NCBI GenBank assembly: GCA_024762735.1
Contig: JANTGU010000041.1
Span: forward strand, 1 to 11,156
Direction: 5' to 3'
DNA from: Bacteroidales bacterium
GTDB taxonomy: Bacteria; Bacteroidota; Bacteroidia; Bacteroidales; F082
Length of the DNA stretch: 11,156 nt
This document shows, in pieces, positions 1 through 6,421 of this stretch. The position numbers were made by a program, and so were the translations under genes. The notes beneath the pieces are model-generated. The model did not search any database and was not told the DNA's origin. It saw nothing but the letters and a program-made list of their open reading frames with translations. Numbering within the stretch: the stretch's first letter is position 1; each line of letters starts with the position of its first letter.

Positions 1-6
1 AATCAA

Positions 7-20
7 GTCCCGTTAGGGAC
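7..20. repeat. Short REP-like hairpin (GTCCC-GTTA-GGGAC)
   Basis: A 5-bp perfect stem (GTCCC at 7-11, GGGAC at 16-20) closes a GTTA loop and is followed by an A-rich tail. From memory, hairpins of this form recur between genes in many Bacteroidota genomes, so I read it as a dispersed repeat in the 3' flank of whatever gene lies upstream of the window. It may also help terminate that gene's transcript, but there is no T-tract. Nothing coding is visible in 1-182. Confidence 0.45.
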
Positions 21-94
21 GAAATAAAAATACACGATGAGTGCAAGGTTAGAATATGATTCCGCCCATAGATTTTCTCCTAAAATAATCCCCC

Positions 95-122
95 TTTGGT
101 TTATATAAAATAATTACATTTG
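95..122 (+). promoter_or_regulatory. Candidate Bacteroidota promoter for the carbamoyltransferase gene
   Basis: TACATTTG at 115-122 matches the Bacteroidetes -7 consensus TAnnTTTG exactly. A TTTG at 95-98 could serve as the -33 box. The 16-nt gap between them is a little shorter than the usual roughly 19, so the -33 assignment is weaker than the -7. It would give a transcription start near 128 and a 5' leader of about 55 nt before the ATG at 183. Confidence 0.4.
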
Positions 123-126
123 CTGC

Positions 127-138
127 CTCCTTAAGGAG
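127..138. other. Perfect 12-bp palindrome in the leader of the carbamoyltransferase gene
   Basis: CTCCTTAAGGAG is a perfect palindrome at the predicted transcription start, just after the -7 box. A second weaker inverted repeat, TATAAA (152-157) / TTTATA (165-170), follows. Their position would suit an operator or a leader structure, but short palindromes arise by chance. The AAGGAG inside it is about 45 nt from the ATG, too far to act as its ribosome binding site. Confidence 0.25.
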
Positions 139-182
139 CGTGAAAATCATCTATAAATTAACCGTTTATAATCATTGAAATT

Positions 183-1184
183 ATGGCATTTAACCTTAGA
201 AACAGAAATTTTGTAAAGTTACTGGACTTTACACCCAAAGAGATTAAATTTTTTCTGGATCTTTCAGCAGACCTGAAAAAAGCAAAATATACCGGAACCG
301 AGCAACAGCGATTGAAAAACAAGAATATTGCATTGATATTTGAAAAATCATCCACCCGCACCCGTTGTGCTTTTGAAGTAGCAGCCCACGACCAGGGAGC
401 CCATGTTACTTACCTGGGGCCTTCCGGTACACAGATTGGCAAAAAAGAGTCGATGAAAGATACCGCCCGTGTGCTGGGACGCATGTACGATGGCATTGAA
501 TATCGCGGTTTTGGACAGGATATCGTGGAAGAGCTGGCCGAATTTGCCGGCGTGCCGGTTTGGAACGGACTGACAACCGAATTCCACCCCACACAGATTT
601 TGGCTGACTTTTTAACCATGATGGAGCACTCCGACAAACCGTTGCATCAGGTTTCGTTTGCTTATTTGGGTGATGCCCGCAACAACATGGGTAACTCGCT
701 GATGGTGGGTGCTGCCAAGATGGGGATGGATTTCCGTGCTGTAGCTCCCAAGTCGGTGTGGCCTGACGAAGAGCTGGTAAAAACCTGTAACGATATTGCC
801 AAAGAGACCGGTGCTAAAATCACCCTGACCGAAAGTGTTGACGAGGGCGTAAAAGGTGTTGATTTCTTATATACTGATGTATGGGTATCCATGGGTGAGC
901 CTGATTCCGTATGGAAAGAACGCATCGAAATGTTACTACCTTATCAGGTAAACAAAGAGATGGTAGAAAAAACCGGCAATCCTAAAGTTAAATTTTTACA
1001 TTGTCTGCCTTCGTTCCATAACCGTGAAACCATCTTGGGTGAAGAGATTTATCAAAAATATGGCATTGAAGCCATGGAAGTAACCGATGATGTTTTTGAA
1101 TCGGAACACTCCGTTGTTTTTGATGAAGCCGAAAACCGGTTACATACCATCAAAGCGGTGATGGTAGCCACACTGGGAAGTTAA
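183..1184 (+). CDS. argF: Ornithine carbamoyltransferase
   Basis: The 333-residue product matches the length of the long E. coli/ArcB-type ornithine carbamoyltransferases. It transfers a carbamoyl group between carbamoyl phosphate and ornithine/citrulline in the cytoplasm. Carbamoyl-phosphate binding residues are at 57-61 (STRTR) and K88, followed by HPTQ at 135-138. The ornithine side shows D232, the mobile SMG loop at 236-238 and the catalytic HCLP at 273-276. The N-terminal sequence around LLDFTP (13-18) aligns with the E. coli start, which supports the ATG at 183. No other arginine gene is visible, so sequence alone does not separate the biosynthetic (argF) from the catabolic arginine-deiminase (arcB) role. 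Many Bacteroidetes use an acetyl- or succinyl-ornithine transcarbamylase for synthesis; the intact SMG loop argues that this enzyme uses plain ornithine. Transcription probably starts from the promoter near 115-122. Confidence 0.93.
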   Translation: MAFNLRNRNFVKLLDFTPKEIKFFLDLSADLKKAKYTGTEQQRLKNKNIALIFEKSSTRTRCAFEVAAHDQGAHVTYLGPSGTQIGKKESMKDTARVLGRMYDGIEYRGFGQDIVEELAEFAGVPVWNGLTTEFHPTQILADFLTMMEHSDKPLHQVSFAYLGDARNNMGNSLMVGAAKMGMDFRAVAPKSVWPDEELVKTCNDIAKETGAKITLTESVDEGVKGVDFLYTDVWVSMGEPDSVWKERIEMLLPYQVNKEMVEKTGNPKVKFLHCLPSFHNRETILGEEIYQKYGIEAMEVTDDVFESEHSVVFDEAENRLHTIKAVMVATLGS

Positions 1185-1292
1185 GGAATAATGGGCAATA
1201 GCGCACTTCTTTAGAAAACTAATCCGAAAGTCATTCCTTGACATGGGGTAATAAAAAATGGAGATTATAAAAAAATAATAAAAACTGTTTGT

Positions 1293-1365
1293 CCTCCGGG
1301 CTAAACCCCGGAGGAGTGAAGATGAATCTGATTTTATCCTTTCTCCCCCGGGGTTTAGCCCGGGG
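1293..1365. repeat. Inverted pair of REP-like GC hairpins
   Basis: Two hairpins lie in the 233-bp gap after the carbamoyltransferase gene. The left is an 8-bp stem CCTCCGGG/CCCGGAGG (1293-1300, 1307-1314) with a 6-nt loop. The right is a 7-bp stem CCCCGGG/CCCGGGG (1346-1352, 1359-1365). The cores are exact reverse complements over 16 bp (1296-1311 and 1348-1363), so the pair can also fold into one long stem around a 36-nt AT-rich spacer. This head-to-head arrangement resembles the BIME units of REP sequences. It may also act as a transcription barrier. The rest of 1185-1417 is AT-rich without a recognisable gene. Confidence 0.7.
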
Positions 1366-1417
1366 TATAAAAAGATACTTGTTATTATATACTAAAATTT
1401 GGAATTTTTAAAAGATT

Positions 1418-2944
1418 ATGGAGAAACAAGAAGACGTATTAAAAAAAATAATTTCCCATGCCAAAGAGTATGGTTTTGTATTTCAGAGTAGTGAAATTTA
1501 CGATGGCCTGAGCGCCGTGTACGACTATGGCCCAAACGGGGTTGAACTCAAAAAGAACATCCGCGAATACTGGTGGAAGTCGATGGTGCAGTTTCACGAA
1601 AACATCGTGGGGCTTGATGCTGCCATTTTTATGCATCCCACTACCTGGAAAGCTTCGGGCCATGTGGATGCTTTCAGCGATCCGTTGATCGACAACAAAG
1701 ATTCCAAAAAACGTTACCGCGCCGATGTTTTGGTAGAAGATTACATGGCCAAAATTGAAGCCAAAATTGACAAAGAGGTTGCCAAAGCGAAAAAACGTTT
1801 TGGCGATTCGTTCGATGAAGCTCAGTTTCGTGAAACCAATCCCCGAGTGCTGGCCAACCTCAACAAGCTGGAGGATATTAAAAACAGACTTTATCCTGCC
1901 ATGGAGAACGAGGATATGGAAGGCATCCGTCAGCTTATTATTGATTTGGAGATTACCGATCCCATTTCCGGCAGCAAAAACTGGACAGAAGTGCGTCAGT
2001 TCAACCTGATGTTTTCTACCCAGATGGGCTCCACCGCAGACTCTGCTTCTGAGATATTTCTTCGTCCCGAAACGGCGCAGGGCATTTTTGTCAACTACCT
2101 GAACGTTCAAAAAACCACCCGGAAAAAAATTCCATTCGGTATTGCGCAAACCGGAAAGGCTTTCCGTAACGAGATTGTTGCCCGCCAGTTTATCTTCCGC
2201 ATGCGCGAATTTGAACAGATGGAGATGCAGTTTTTTGTCCGCCCCGGAACCGAGATGGAGTGGTACGAGTACTGGAAAGATGCCCGCATGAAGTGGCATC
2301 TCTCTACAGGCATTCCTGCCGAAAAGTATCGTTTCCACGATCATGATAAGCTGGCGCACTATGCCAACGCCGCCGCTGACATCGAGTTTGAATTCCCCAT
2401 GGGATTTAAGGAGCTGGAAGGCATTCACTCCCGCACCGATTTCGACCTGAAAGCCCACGAGGAGTACTCCAATAAAAAATTGCGTTACCACGATCCCGAA
2501 ATCAACGAAAGTTATGTACCTTATGTAATCGAGACCTCCATTGGCCTTGACCGTATGTTTTTGGCCATCATGAGCCATGCTTACACCGAAGAGAAACTGG
2601 AAGACGGATCAGAGCGCGTGGTAATGAAAATTCCACCCTTTTTGGCACCCAACAAAGTAGCCATCTTCCCATTGACCAAAAAAGACGGCCTGCCTGAAAA
2701 AGCGCGTGAAATCATGAACGGGTTAAAACAGGATTACATGTGCTTTTACGAAGAGAAGGATGCCATCGGCAAACGTTACCGCAGGCAGGATGCCCTGGGA
2801 ACCCCCTACTGCATTACCGTTGACCACCAAACCATGGAGGACAACACCGTTACCATTCGCGAACGCGACACCATGAAACAGGAACGCATCGCTATTGATC
2901 AAATTTCAGGGATAGTTGGAGAGAAGTTGAAGGTAGCGTTGTAG
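1418..2944 (+). CDS. glyQS: Glycine--tRNA ligase (single-chain dimeric type)
   Basis: This class II synthetase charges tRNA-Gly with glycine in the cytoplasm. At 508 residues it fits the alpha2 homodimeric family rather than the split alpha2beta2 enzyme. Motif 1 lies around YDYGPNGVELKKNIREYWW (35-53), RPETAQG is at 216-222, motif 2 begins at FRNE (249-252) and continues through the Bacteroidetes-type VARQFIFRMREFEQME, and motif 3 is ETSIGLDR (372-379). The C-terminal part from about residue 408 is the HGTP anticodon-binding domain. Residues about 108-175 are a charged, helical insertion between motifs 1 and 2, as is common in this family. The ATG at 1418 follows an A-rich stretch with no Shine-Dalgarno, normal for the phylum. 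AAAATTTG at 1394-1401 is one base off a -7 box but has no well-spaced -33. The gene appears monocistronic, followed by hairpins and convergent genes. Confidence 0.97.
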   Translation: MEKQEDVLKKIISHAKEYGFVFQSSEIYDGLSAVYDYGPNGVELKKNIREYWWKSMVQFHENIVGLDAAIFMHPTTWKASGHVDAFSDPLIDNKDSKKRYRADVLVEDYMAKIEAKIDKEVAKAKKRFGDSFDEAQFRETNPRVLANLNKLEDIKNRLYPAMENEDMEGIRQLIIDLEITDPISGSKNWTEVRQFNLMFSTQMGSTADSASEIFLRPETAQGIFVNYLNVQKTTRKKIPFGIAQTGKAFRNEIVARQFIFRMREFEQMEMQFFVRPGTEMEWYEYWKDARMKWHLSTGIPAEKYRFHDHDKLAHYANAAADIEFEFPMGFKELEGIHSRTDFDLKAHEEYSNKKLRYHDPEINESYVPYVIETSIGLDRMFLAIMSHAYTEEKLEDGSERVVMKIPPFLAPNKVAIFPLTKKDGLPEKAREIMNGLKQDYMCFYEEKDAIGKRYRRQDALGTPYCITVDHQTMEDNTVTIRERDTMKQERIAIDQISGIVGEKLKVAL

Positions 2945-2966
2945 TTAAGAAAATGTTGTTTTATAG

Positions 2967-2992
2967 CTGTCAGGTTATGAGGAACCTGACAG
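2967..2992. terminator. Strong 10-bp hairpin downstream of glyQS
   Basis: CTGTCAGGTT (2967-2976) pairs perfectly with AACCTGACAG (2983-2992) around the loop ATGAGG, 22 bp after the glyQS stop. It is well placed to end the glyQS transcript, although no T-tract follows. The CTGTCAGG/CCTGACAG core resembles a hairpin repeat I recall from many Bacteroidota intergenic regions, so it may equally be a dispersed repeat. Confidence 0.5.
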
Positions 2993-3049
2993 ATAAGGCA
3001 AACAGGGTGGAATAGTTACCGGTCAGCCTGAAAGATTATCTATGTTTAA

Positions 3050-3083
3050 TTCTGCCAACACCCTTTAAAGGATGTTGGCAGAA
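3050..3083. terminator. 11-bp hairpin between convergent glyQS and trxB-like genes
   Basis: TTCTGCCAACA (3050-3060) pairs perfectly with TGTTGGCAGAA (3073-3083). Inside, after one C-A mismatch, CCTTTAAAGG (3062-3071) is itself a palindrome, so the arms nearly meet. Outer bases AAGATT/AATCTT (3032-3037, 3085-3090) could extend the structure. It lies about 80 bp past the reductase stop on the minus strand and could serve either convergent gene. There is no T-tract. A small GCCC/GGGC stem at 3113-3124 follows. No gene is seen in 2945-3165. Confidence 0.45.
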
Positions 3084-3165
3084 AAATCTTAATCAAGTTA
3101 CTGGAGAGAAACGCCCCTTTGGGCTGGAAATAGCTATATTCTATCTACCGGTTATCTACCCCGGA

Positions 3166-4098
3166 TTACTTCGCATGGATATAGGCCATGGCATTTAAGG
3201 CGGCAATGGTGCCGTCCGATACGGCAGTAGTTATCTGACGGAACTGCTTTGCCCGGCAATCGCCGGCGGTGAATACTCCCGGAATATTGGTCTCCATCTT
3301 CTCGTTGGCTACAATTTCATTCCACTGATTCAATTCAATACCCGTATCGCGTAATGCCTCGGTATTGGCTTCGTAACCAATAAAAATAAACACCCCGTCA
3401 ATGGCCTTCTCAAACTGTTCGCCGGTTTCGAGATTTTTATATTTTACTTTTCGCAAACTCTGGTCACCGGTAAATTCAGTGATGTGCGACGACATGATGA
3501 AGTCTATTTTCAGGTTGGCTTTGGCCTCTTCGACGGCATGCTCAAAAGCCTGGAAATGGTCGAACTCGTGCAAGATGGTTACTTTGCTGGCGTATTTGGT
3601 TAAAGCCACGGCCTCTTCCAACGCTGAATTGCCACCTCCCACAACAATGATCTCCTTATCCTGAAAGAAATCACCATCACAAGTGGCACAATACGAAATA
3701 CCGCGTCCCTTAAATTCGTTTTCACCCGGTACATTTAACATGCGCGAACGGCCACCGGTGGCTACAATAAGGGCAGGTGCCTTGTAAACAACTTTGTCAC
3801 CTACTGTAACAGACTTTTCCTCGCCCACCAAATCCATCGCCGTAACTTTTACATTGGCTTTGATATCGCAGCCAAACGACTTAGCCTGCTTTTTCATTAC
3901 CGACGAAAGCTGATATCCCGTGGTCAACTCGACCCCGGGATAATTAGCAATTTCGTACGTCAACACCATTTGACCACCAATGGTAGCCGTATCCAGGACA
4001 ACAGTTTTTGCTTTTGAGCGTCCCAGATAAATCCCGGCGGTCATGCCTGCAGCACCACCACCTAAAACAATAACATCATATCTTTTTTCTTCCATCAT
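3166..4098 (-). CDS. trxB: Thioredoxin reductase-like flavoprotein with altered NADPH site
   Basis: At 310 residues this has the length and order of low-molecular-weight thioredoxin reductases: N-terminal FAD Rossmann motif GGGAAG (13-18), redox CATC (137-140) within the inserted pyridine-nucleotide domain, GGGNSA (154-159, matching GxGxxA), and the C-terminal FAD motif around GVFTAGD (274-280). It should reduce the disulfide of the thioredoxin-like partner encoded 12 bp upstream in the same operon. One feature is unusual: where NADPH-dependent enzymes carry HRRxxxR, this protein has HEFDHFQ (177-183), losing all three arginines that hold the 2'-phosphate. It may therefore prefer NADH or take electrons from ferredoxin or another donor. 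The fold and redox centre are certain; the electron donor is not. The ATG at 4098 is followed by a second ATG, so the start is uncertain by one codon. Confidence 0.88.
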   Translation of the reverse strand: MMEEKRYDVIVLGGGAAGMTAGIYLGRSKAKTVVLDTATIGGQMVLTYEIANYPGVELTTGYQLSSVMKKQAKSFGCDIKANVKVTAMDLVGEEKSVTVGDKVVYKAPALIVATGGRSRMLNVPGENEFKGRGISYCATCDGDFFQDKEIIVVGGGNSALEEAVALTKYASKVTILHEFDHFQAFEHAVEEAKANLKIDFIMSSHITEFTGDQSLRKVKYKNLETGEQFEKAIDGVFIFIGYEANTEALRDTGIELNQWNEIVANEKMETNIPGVFTAGDCRAKQFRQITTAVSDGTIAALNAMAYIHAK

Positions 4099-4110
4099 AA
4101 ATGATAAACG

Positions 4111-4458
4111 CTATTTATCAAATTCGCGATCAAGAATCTCGGTAATCTGTTCCTGCGACTGAATACTGCTGGTGGCAGCAACTACTTCGCCGTTTTTGTA
4201 ATAAATAGTAAAAGGCAGGCCCATGAATCCACGACACTGAGGTAAATTACGAATTACATGAGCATAAGGGCTGTCGAAAAGCATATCACGAAATTCAACA
4301 TGCTGGTACTCTTCCTGCAGTTCCTCCATAATATCATAAACAGGCACACACATGGGGCCCATGCGACCACAGCATATCATTACGTTTTCATGATTCTTTA
4401 AAATCTCATTGTATTCATCTTCCGTTGCAACATGCTTTAAATTTGTAGGTAATACCAT
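4111..4458 (-). CDS. Atypical thioredoxin-family protein (Cys-X6-Cys)
   Basis: This 115-residue protein has a thioredoxin fold: a strand ending in the redox site, a helix, and a cis-proline loop at GLPFTIYYKNGEV (80-92, P82). The active site is not WCGPC. It reads CCGRMGPMC (29-37), giving C30 and C37 six residues apart, with C29 adjacent and a further C75. It has no signal peptide in this reading, so it should be cytoplasmic. It is the first gene of an operon with the thioredoxin reductase-like gene, which is its probable reductant. I chose the ATG at 4458 over an in-frame ATG at 4503 for two reasons: the extra 15 residues contain no thioredoxin-fold sequence, and a TATATTTG promoter box overlaps the upstream start. 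A run of ten A precedes the chosen start. Its target is unknown. Confidence 0.82.
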   Translation of the reverse strand: MVLPTNLKHVATEDEYNEILKNHENVMICCGRMGPMCVPVYDIMEELQEEYQHVEFRDMLFDSPYAHVIRNLPQCRGFMGLPFTIYYKNGEVVAATSSIQSQEQITEILDREFDK

Positions 4459-4491
4459 CTTTAATTTTTTTTTTGGGTTAATAATCGGTGG

Positions 4492-4499
4492 CAAATATA
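4492..4499 (-). promoter_or_regulatory. -7 box of the thioredoxin operon
   Basis: Read on the minus strand, TATATTTG fits TAnnTTTG exactly. It lies 33 bp upstream of the ATG at 4458 and would start transcription near 4485. No clear TTTG -33 box is seen at the expected distance, so an activator may be needed. The leader that follows contains ten A residues (T-run at 4465-4474 on the plus strand), typical of A-rich Bacteroidota ribosome binding regions. Confidence 0.45.
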
Positions 4500-4521
4500 T
4501 CATATTTCTAAAAGTAGTGAT

Positions 4522-4544
4522 AGTTAAGCGCTATATTCTTAACT
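4522..4544. promoter_or_regulatory. Inverted repeat AGTTAAG-N9-CTTAACT in the divergent region
   Basis: Seven-base perfect arms sit at 4522-4528 and 4538-4544, centred near the -40 position of the thioredoxin operon promoter and upstream of the divergent secreted-protein gene. This suits a regulator binding site. The right arm runs straight into a T-tract (4544-4551), so on the plus strand it also looks like an intrinsic terminator, which could block antisense transcription. The sequence does not decide between these. Confidence 0.3.
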
Positions 4545-4586
4545 TTTTTTTATAAACTTTTTCAGGCAACGTAATGCAGCCACCCA

Positions 4587-4619
4587 TTGTCATTACAACA
4601 AAGAATTTTAATAGTTTTA
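4587..4619 (+). promoter_or_regulatory. Possible promoter of the secreted propeller gene
   Basis: TTG at 4587-4589 and TAGTTTTA at 4612-4619 (one mismatch to TAnnTTTG) are spaced by 22 nt, slightly long. They lie 25 bp before the ATG at 4644. An inverted repeat GTAATG (4571-4576) / CATTAC (4591-4596) overlaps the -33 position. Confidence 0.3.
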
Positions 4620-4643
4620 CACAAATTTTAATACCCCTCCCAC

Positions 4644-6377
4644 ATGAATTCATTCAATAGGTTATTTCGACCCTTCACGGGAAAATTTTCGATTTATTGC
4701 ACCTTTCTACTCAGCATGGTTGCCTTGCCGCTGTTTTCGCAACAAGTGCCTGCCACCCGGCTTCACGAAACCATTGATGATGCCTACAAGCAAGTGTCGC
4801 GGGAAGATATGGGGCGCTCGCCGGGCTATCGTTTTGACACAACTACCTACTTTACACGTCAGGTAAATGTTGATGCCAACGGCGACAACATTACCGGCGA
4901 TGCTGCCAACGAGCCTTCCATTGCTGTTGACCCTACCAACCCAAACAGGATTGTGATTGGATGGCGTCAGTTTGACCACGTGTACAGCAACTTCCGTCAG
5001 GCAGGCTACGGCTACTCCGATGATGGTGGTGAAACCTGGACTTTTCCGGGAGTTATTGACCCCGGTGTTTTTCGCTCTGACCCGGTATTAGACTTTGATA
5101 AAAATGGCAACTTTTACTACAATAGCCTTACCGTTGATAATGATAACAATATGTGGTGCGACGTTTACCGCATCAACGACGGTGGATTTGAGTGGGACGA
5201 GGGCACTTATGCCCAAGGGGGCGACAAGCAGTGGATGCGCATTGACCGTACCGACGGTCTAGGCTCGGATAATATTTATGCCGACTGGAACCAGTCCTAT
5301 TCGATATGCAACACCGGAAGTTTCACCCGCTCAACCGATGGCGGCGACAGTTATGAAGACTGCATCCCCGTTAATGGCGACCCTTACTGGGGAACGCTTG
5401 CCGTGGGCCCCGACGGAGAGCTATACGAAGTGGGCGCTTCCAACGGCTATTACGATGGAGTACTGGTGGACAAATCGAACAATGCCAAACTTCAAGGCTC
5501 TAACATTCAATGGGACATGACAACCTGGGTTCCGCTTGACGGGCAGCTTTCGGGGTGGACCAACATTAACCCGTCGGGATTACTTGGGCAAGCCTGGATT
5601 GATGTAGATAAATCGGATGGCCCTGGCAGGGGGTATGTTTACGTGATGGCCACCGTGGAAAGGATTTCGTTTTACGATCCCGGTGATGTGATGTTTTCGC
5701 GTAGCACCGACGGGGGCTTAACCTGGGACGACCCCGTTAGAATAAACGACGACCTGAGTTTTACCAACACACAGTGGATGGGAACCATGTCGGTAGCTCC
5801 CGATGGCCGCATCGACGTGGTTTGGCTCGACACGCGTAAAGCTCCTTCGGGACATCCTGATAACTCGGCACTTTATTACTCCTTTTCGGTTGATCATGGC
5901 GAAACATGGTCACCCAACAAAAGAATCTCCGAGCTTTTCAACCCGCACCTGGGCTACCCAAATCAAAACAAAATGGGCGACTATTTCGATATGGTATCGG
6001 ATGAAAATGGGGCACATCTTGCCTGGGCCAACACCTTGAACGGTGAAGAAGATGTATGCTACACCCACATCACCCCTTCGGTGGTTTTAGGCATCGATGA
6101 AAAAAATCAGGTCAATAAAGCGTTTAACCTGCGCAACTATCCCAATCCCTTCAACAGCAAAACCTCGCTGTCCTATTTTCTTCCTGAAACGAAGCCGGTT
6201 GCACTTAACCTCTACGATTCGTACGGAAAGCTGGTTAAAAAGCTGGTAAATCAGGTACAACAAAAAGGATCTAAAAAAATTGACATCGAGGTTTCCAGCT
6301 TACCTGCCGGCATTTATTATGCCCGTTTGCAAGTGGAAAATAGTGTTGAAACTTCCAAGTTGGTGGTGATAAAGTAA
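4644..6377 (+). CDS. Secreted Asp-box (sialidase-like) beta-propeller with T9SS sorting domain
   Basis: The 577-residue protein starts with a signal peptide (hydrophobic 15-31, probable cleavage after FSQ at 31-33). The body is a sialidase/BNR-type propeller with Asp-box motifs: SDDGGETW (125-132), STDGGDSY (230-237, Tyr replacing Trp), STDGGLTW (354-361) and SVDHGETW (415-422). Residues about 495-577 form a classic type A T9SS sorting domain, opening with NYPNPF (498-503) and ending SKLVVIK. It is therefore expected to cross the outer membrane by type IX secretion and be released or surface-attached. Asp boxes are structural and do not prove sialidase activity; I could not identify a catalytic arginine triad or FRIP motif, so the substrate is unknown. 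No SusC/SusD pair or other glycan enzymes are nearby. The gene sits alone after a divergent promoter region, 44 bp before the next gene. Confidence 0.85.
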   Translation: MNSFNRLFRPFTGKFSIYCTFLLSMVALPLFSQQVPATRLHETIDDAYKQVSREDMGRSPGYRFDTTTYFTRQVNVDANGDNITGDAANEPSIAVDPTNPNRIVIGWRQFDHVYSNFRQAGYGYSDDGGETWTFPGVIDPGVFRSDPVLDFDKNGNFYYNSLTVDNDNNMWCDVYRINDGGFEWDEGTYAQGGDKQWMRIDRTDGLGSDNIYADWNQSYSICNTGSFTRSTDGGDSYEDCIPVNGDPYWGTLAVGPDGELYEVGASNGYYDGVLVDKSNNAKLQGSNIQWDMTTWVPLDGQLSGWTNINPSGLLGQAWIDVDKSDGPGRGYVYVMATVERISFYDPGDVMFSRSTDGGLTWDDPVRINDDLSFTNTQWMGTMSVAPDGRIDVVWLDTRKAPSGHPDNSALYYSFSVDHGETWSPNKRISELFNPHLGYPNQNKMGDYFDMVSDENGAHLAWANTLNGEEDVCYTHITPSVVLGIDEKNQVNKAFNLRNYPNPFNSKTSLSYFLPETKPVALNLYDSYGKLVKKLVNQVQQKGSKKIDIEVSSLPAGIYYARLQVENSVETSKLVVIK

Positions 6378-6421
6378 CGGGAAATTAAATTTTCGCTTAA
6401 CTTAGCAGAAAATTTTTAAAT

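Noticed and set aside
133..138. AAGGAG as a Shine-Dalgarno for the carbamoyltransferase
   Set aside because: It is about 45 nt from the ATG, and Bacteroidota rarely rely on Shine-Dalgarno; it is part of a palindrome instead.
1293..1365. CRISPR-like repeats
   Set aside because: There are only two units, in inverted orientation, with a single spacer, and no cas genes. They fit REP hairpins better.
1394..1401. AAAATTTG as a glyQS promoter
   Set aside because: It is one mismatch from the consensus, lacks a properly spaced -33 box, and would leave a leader of about 11 nt, so it is not listed as a feature.
1439..2578. Long 379-codon open frame antisense to glyQS
   Set aside because: It lies wholly inside a strongly conserved synthetase gene, shows no recognisable domain, and is explained by codon bias of the sense gene.
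4459..4503. Upstream ATG giving a 130-residue thioredoxin-like protein
   Set aside because: The extra 15 residues are low-complexity and contain no thioredoxin-fold sequence, and a consensus -7 box overlaps that start.
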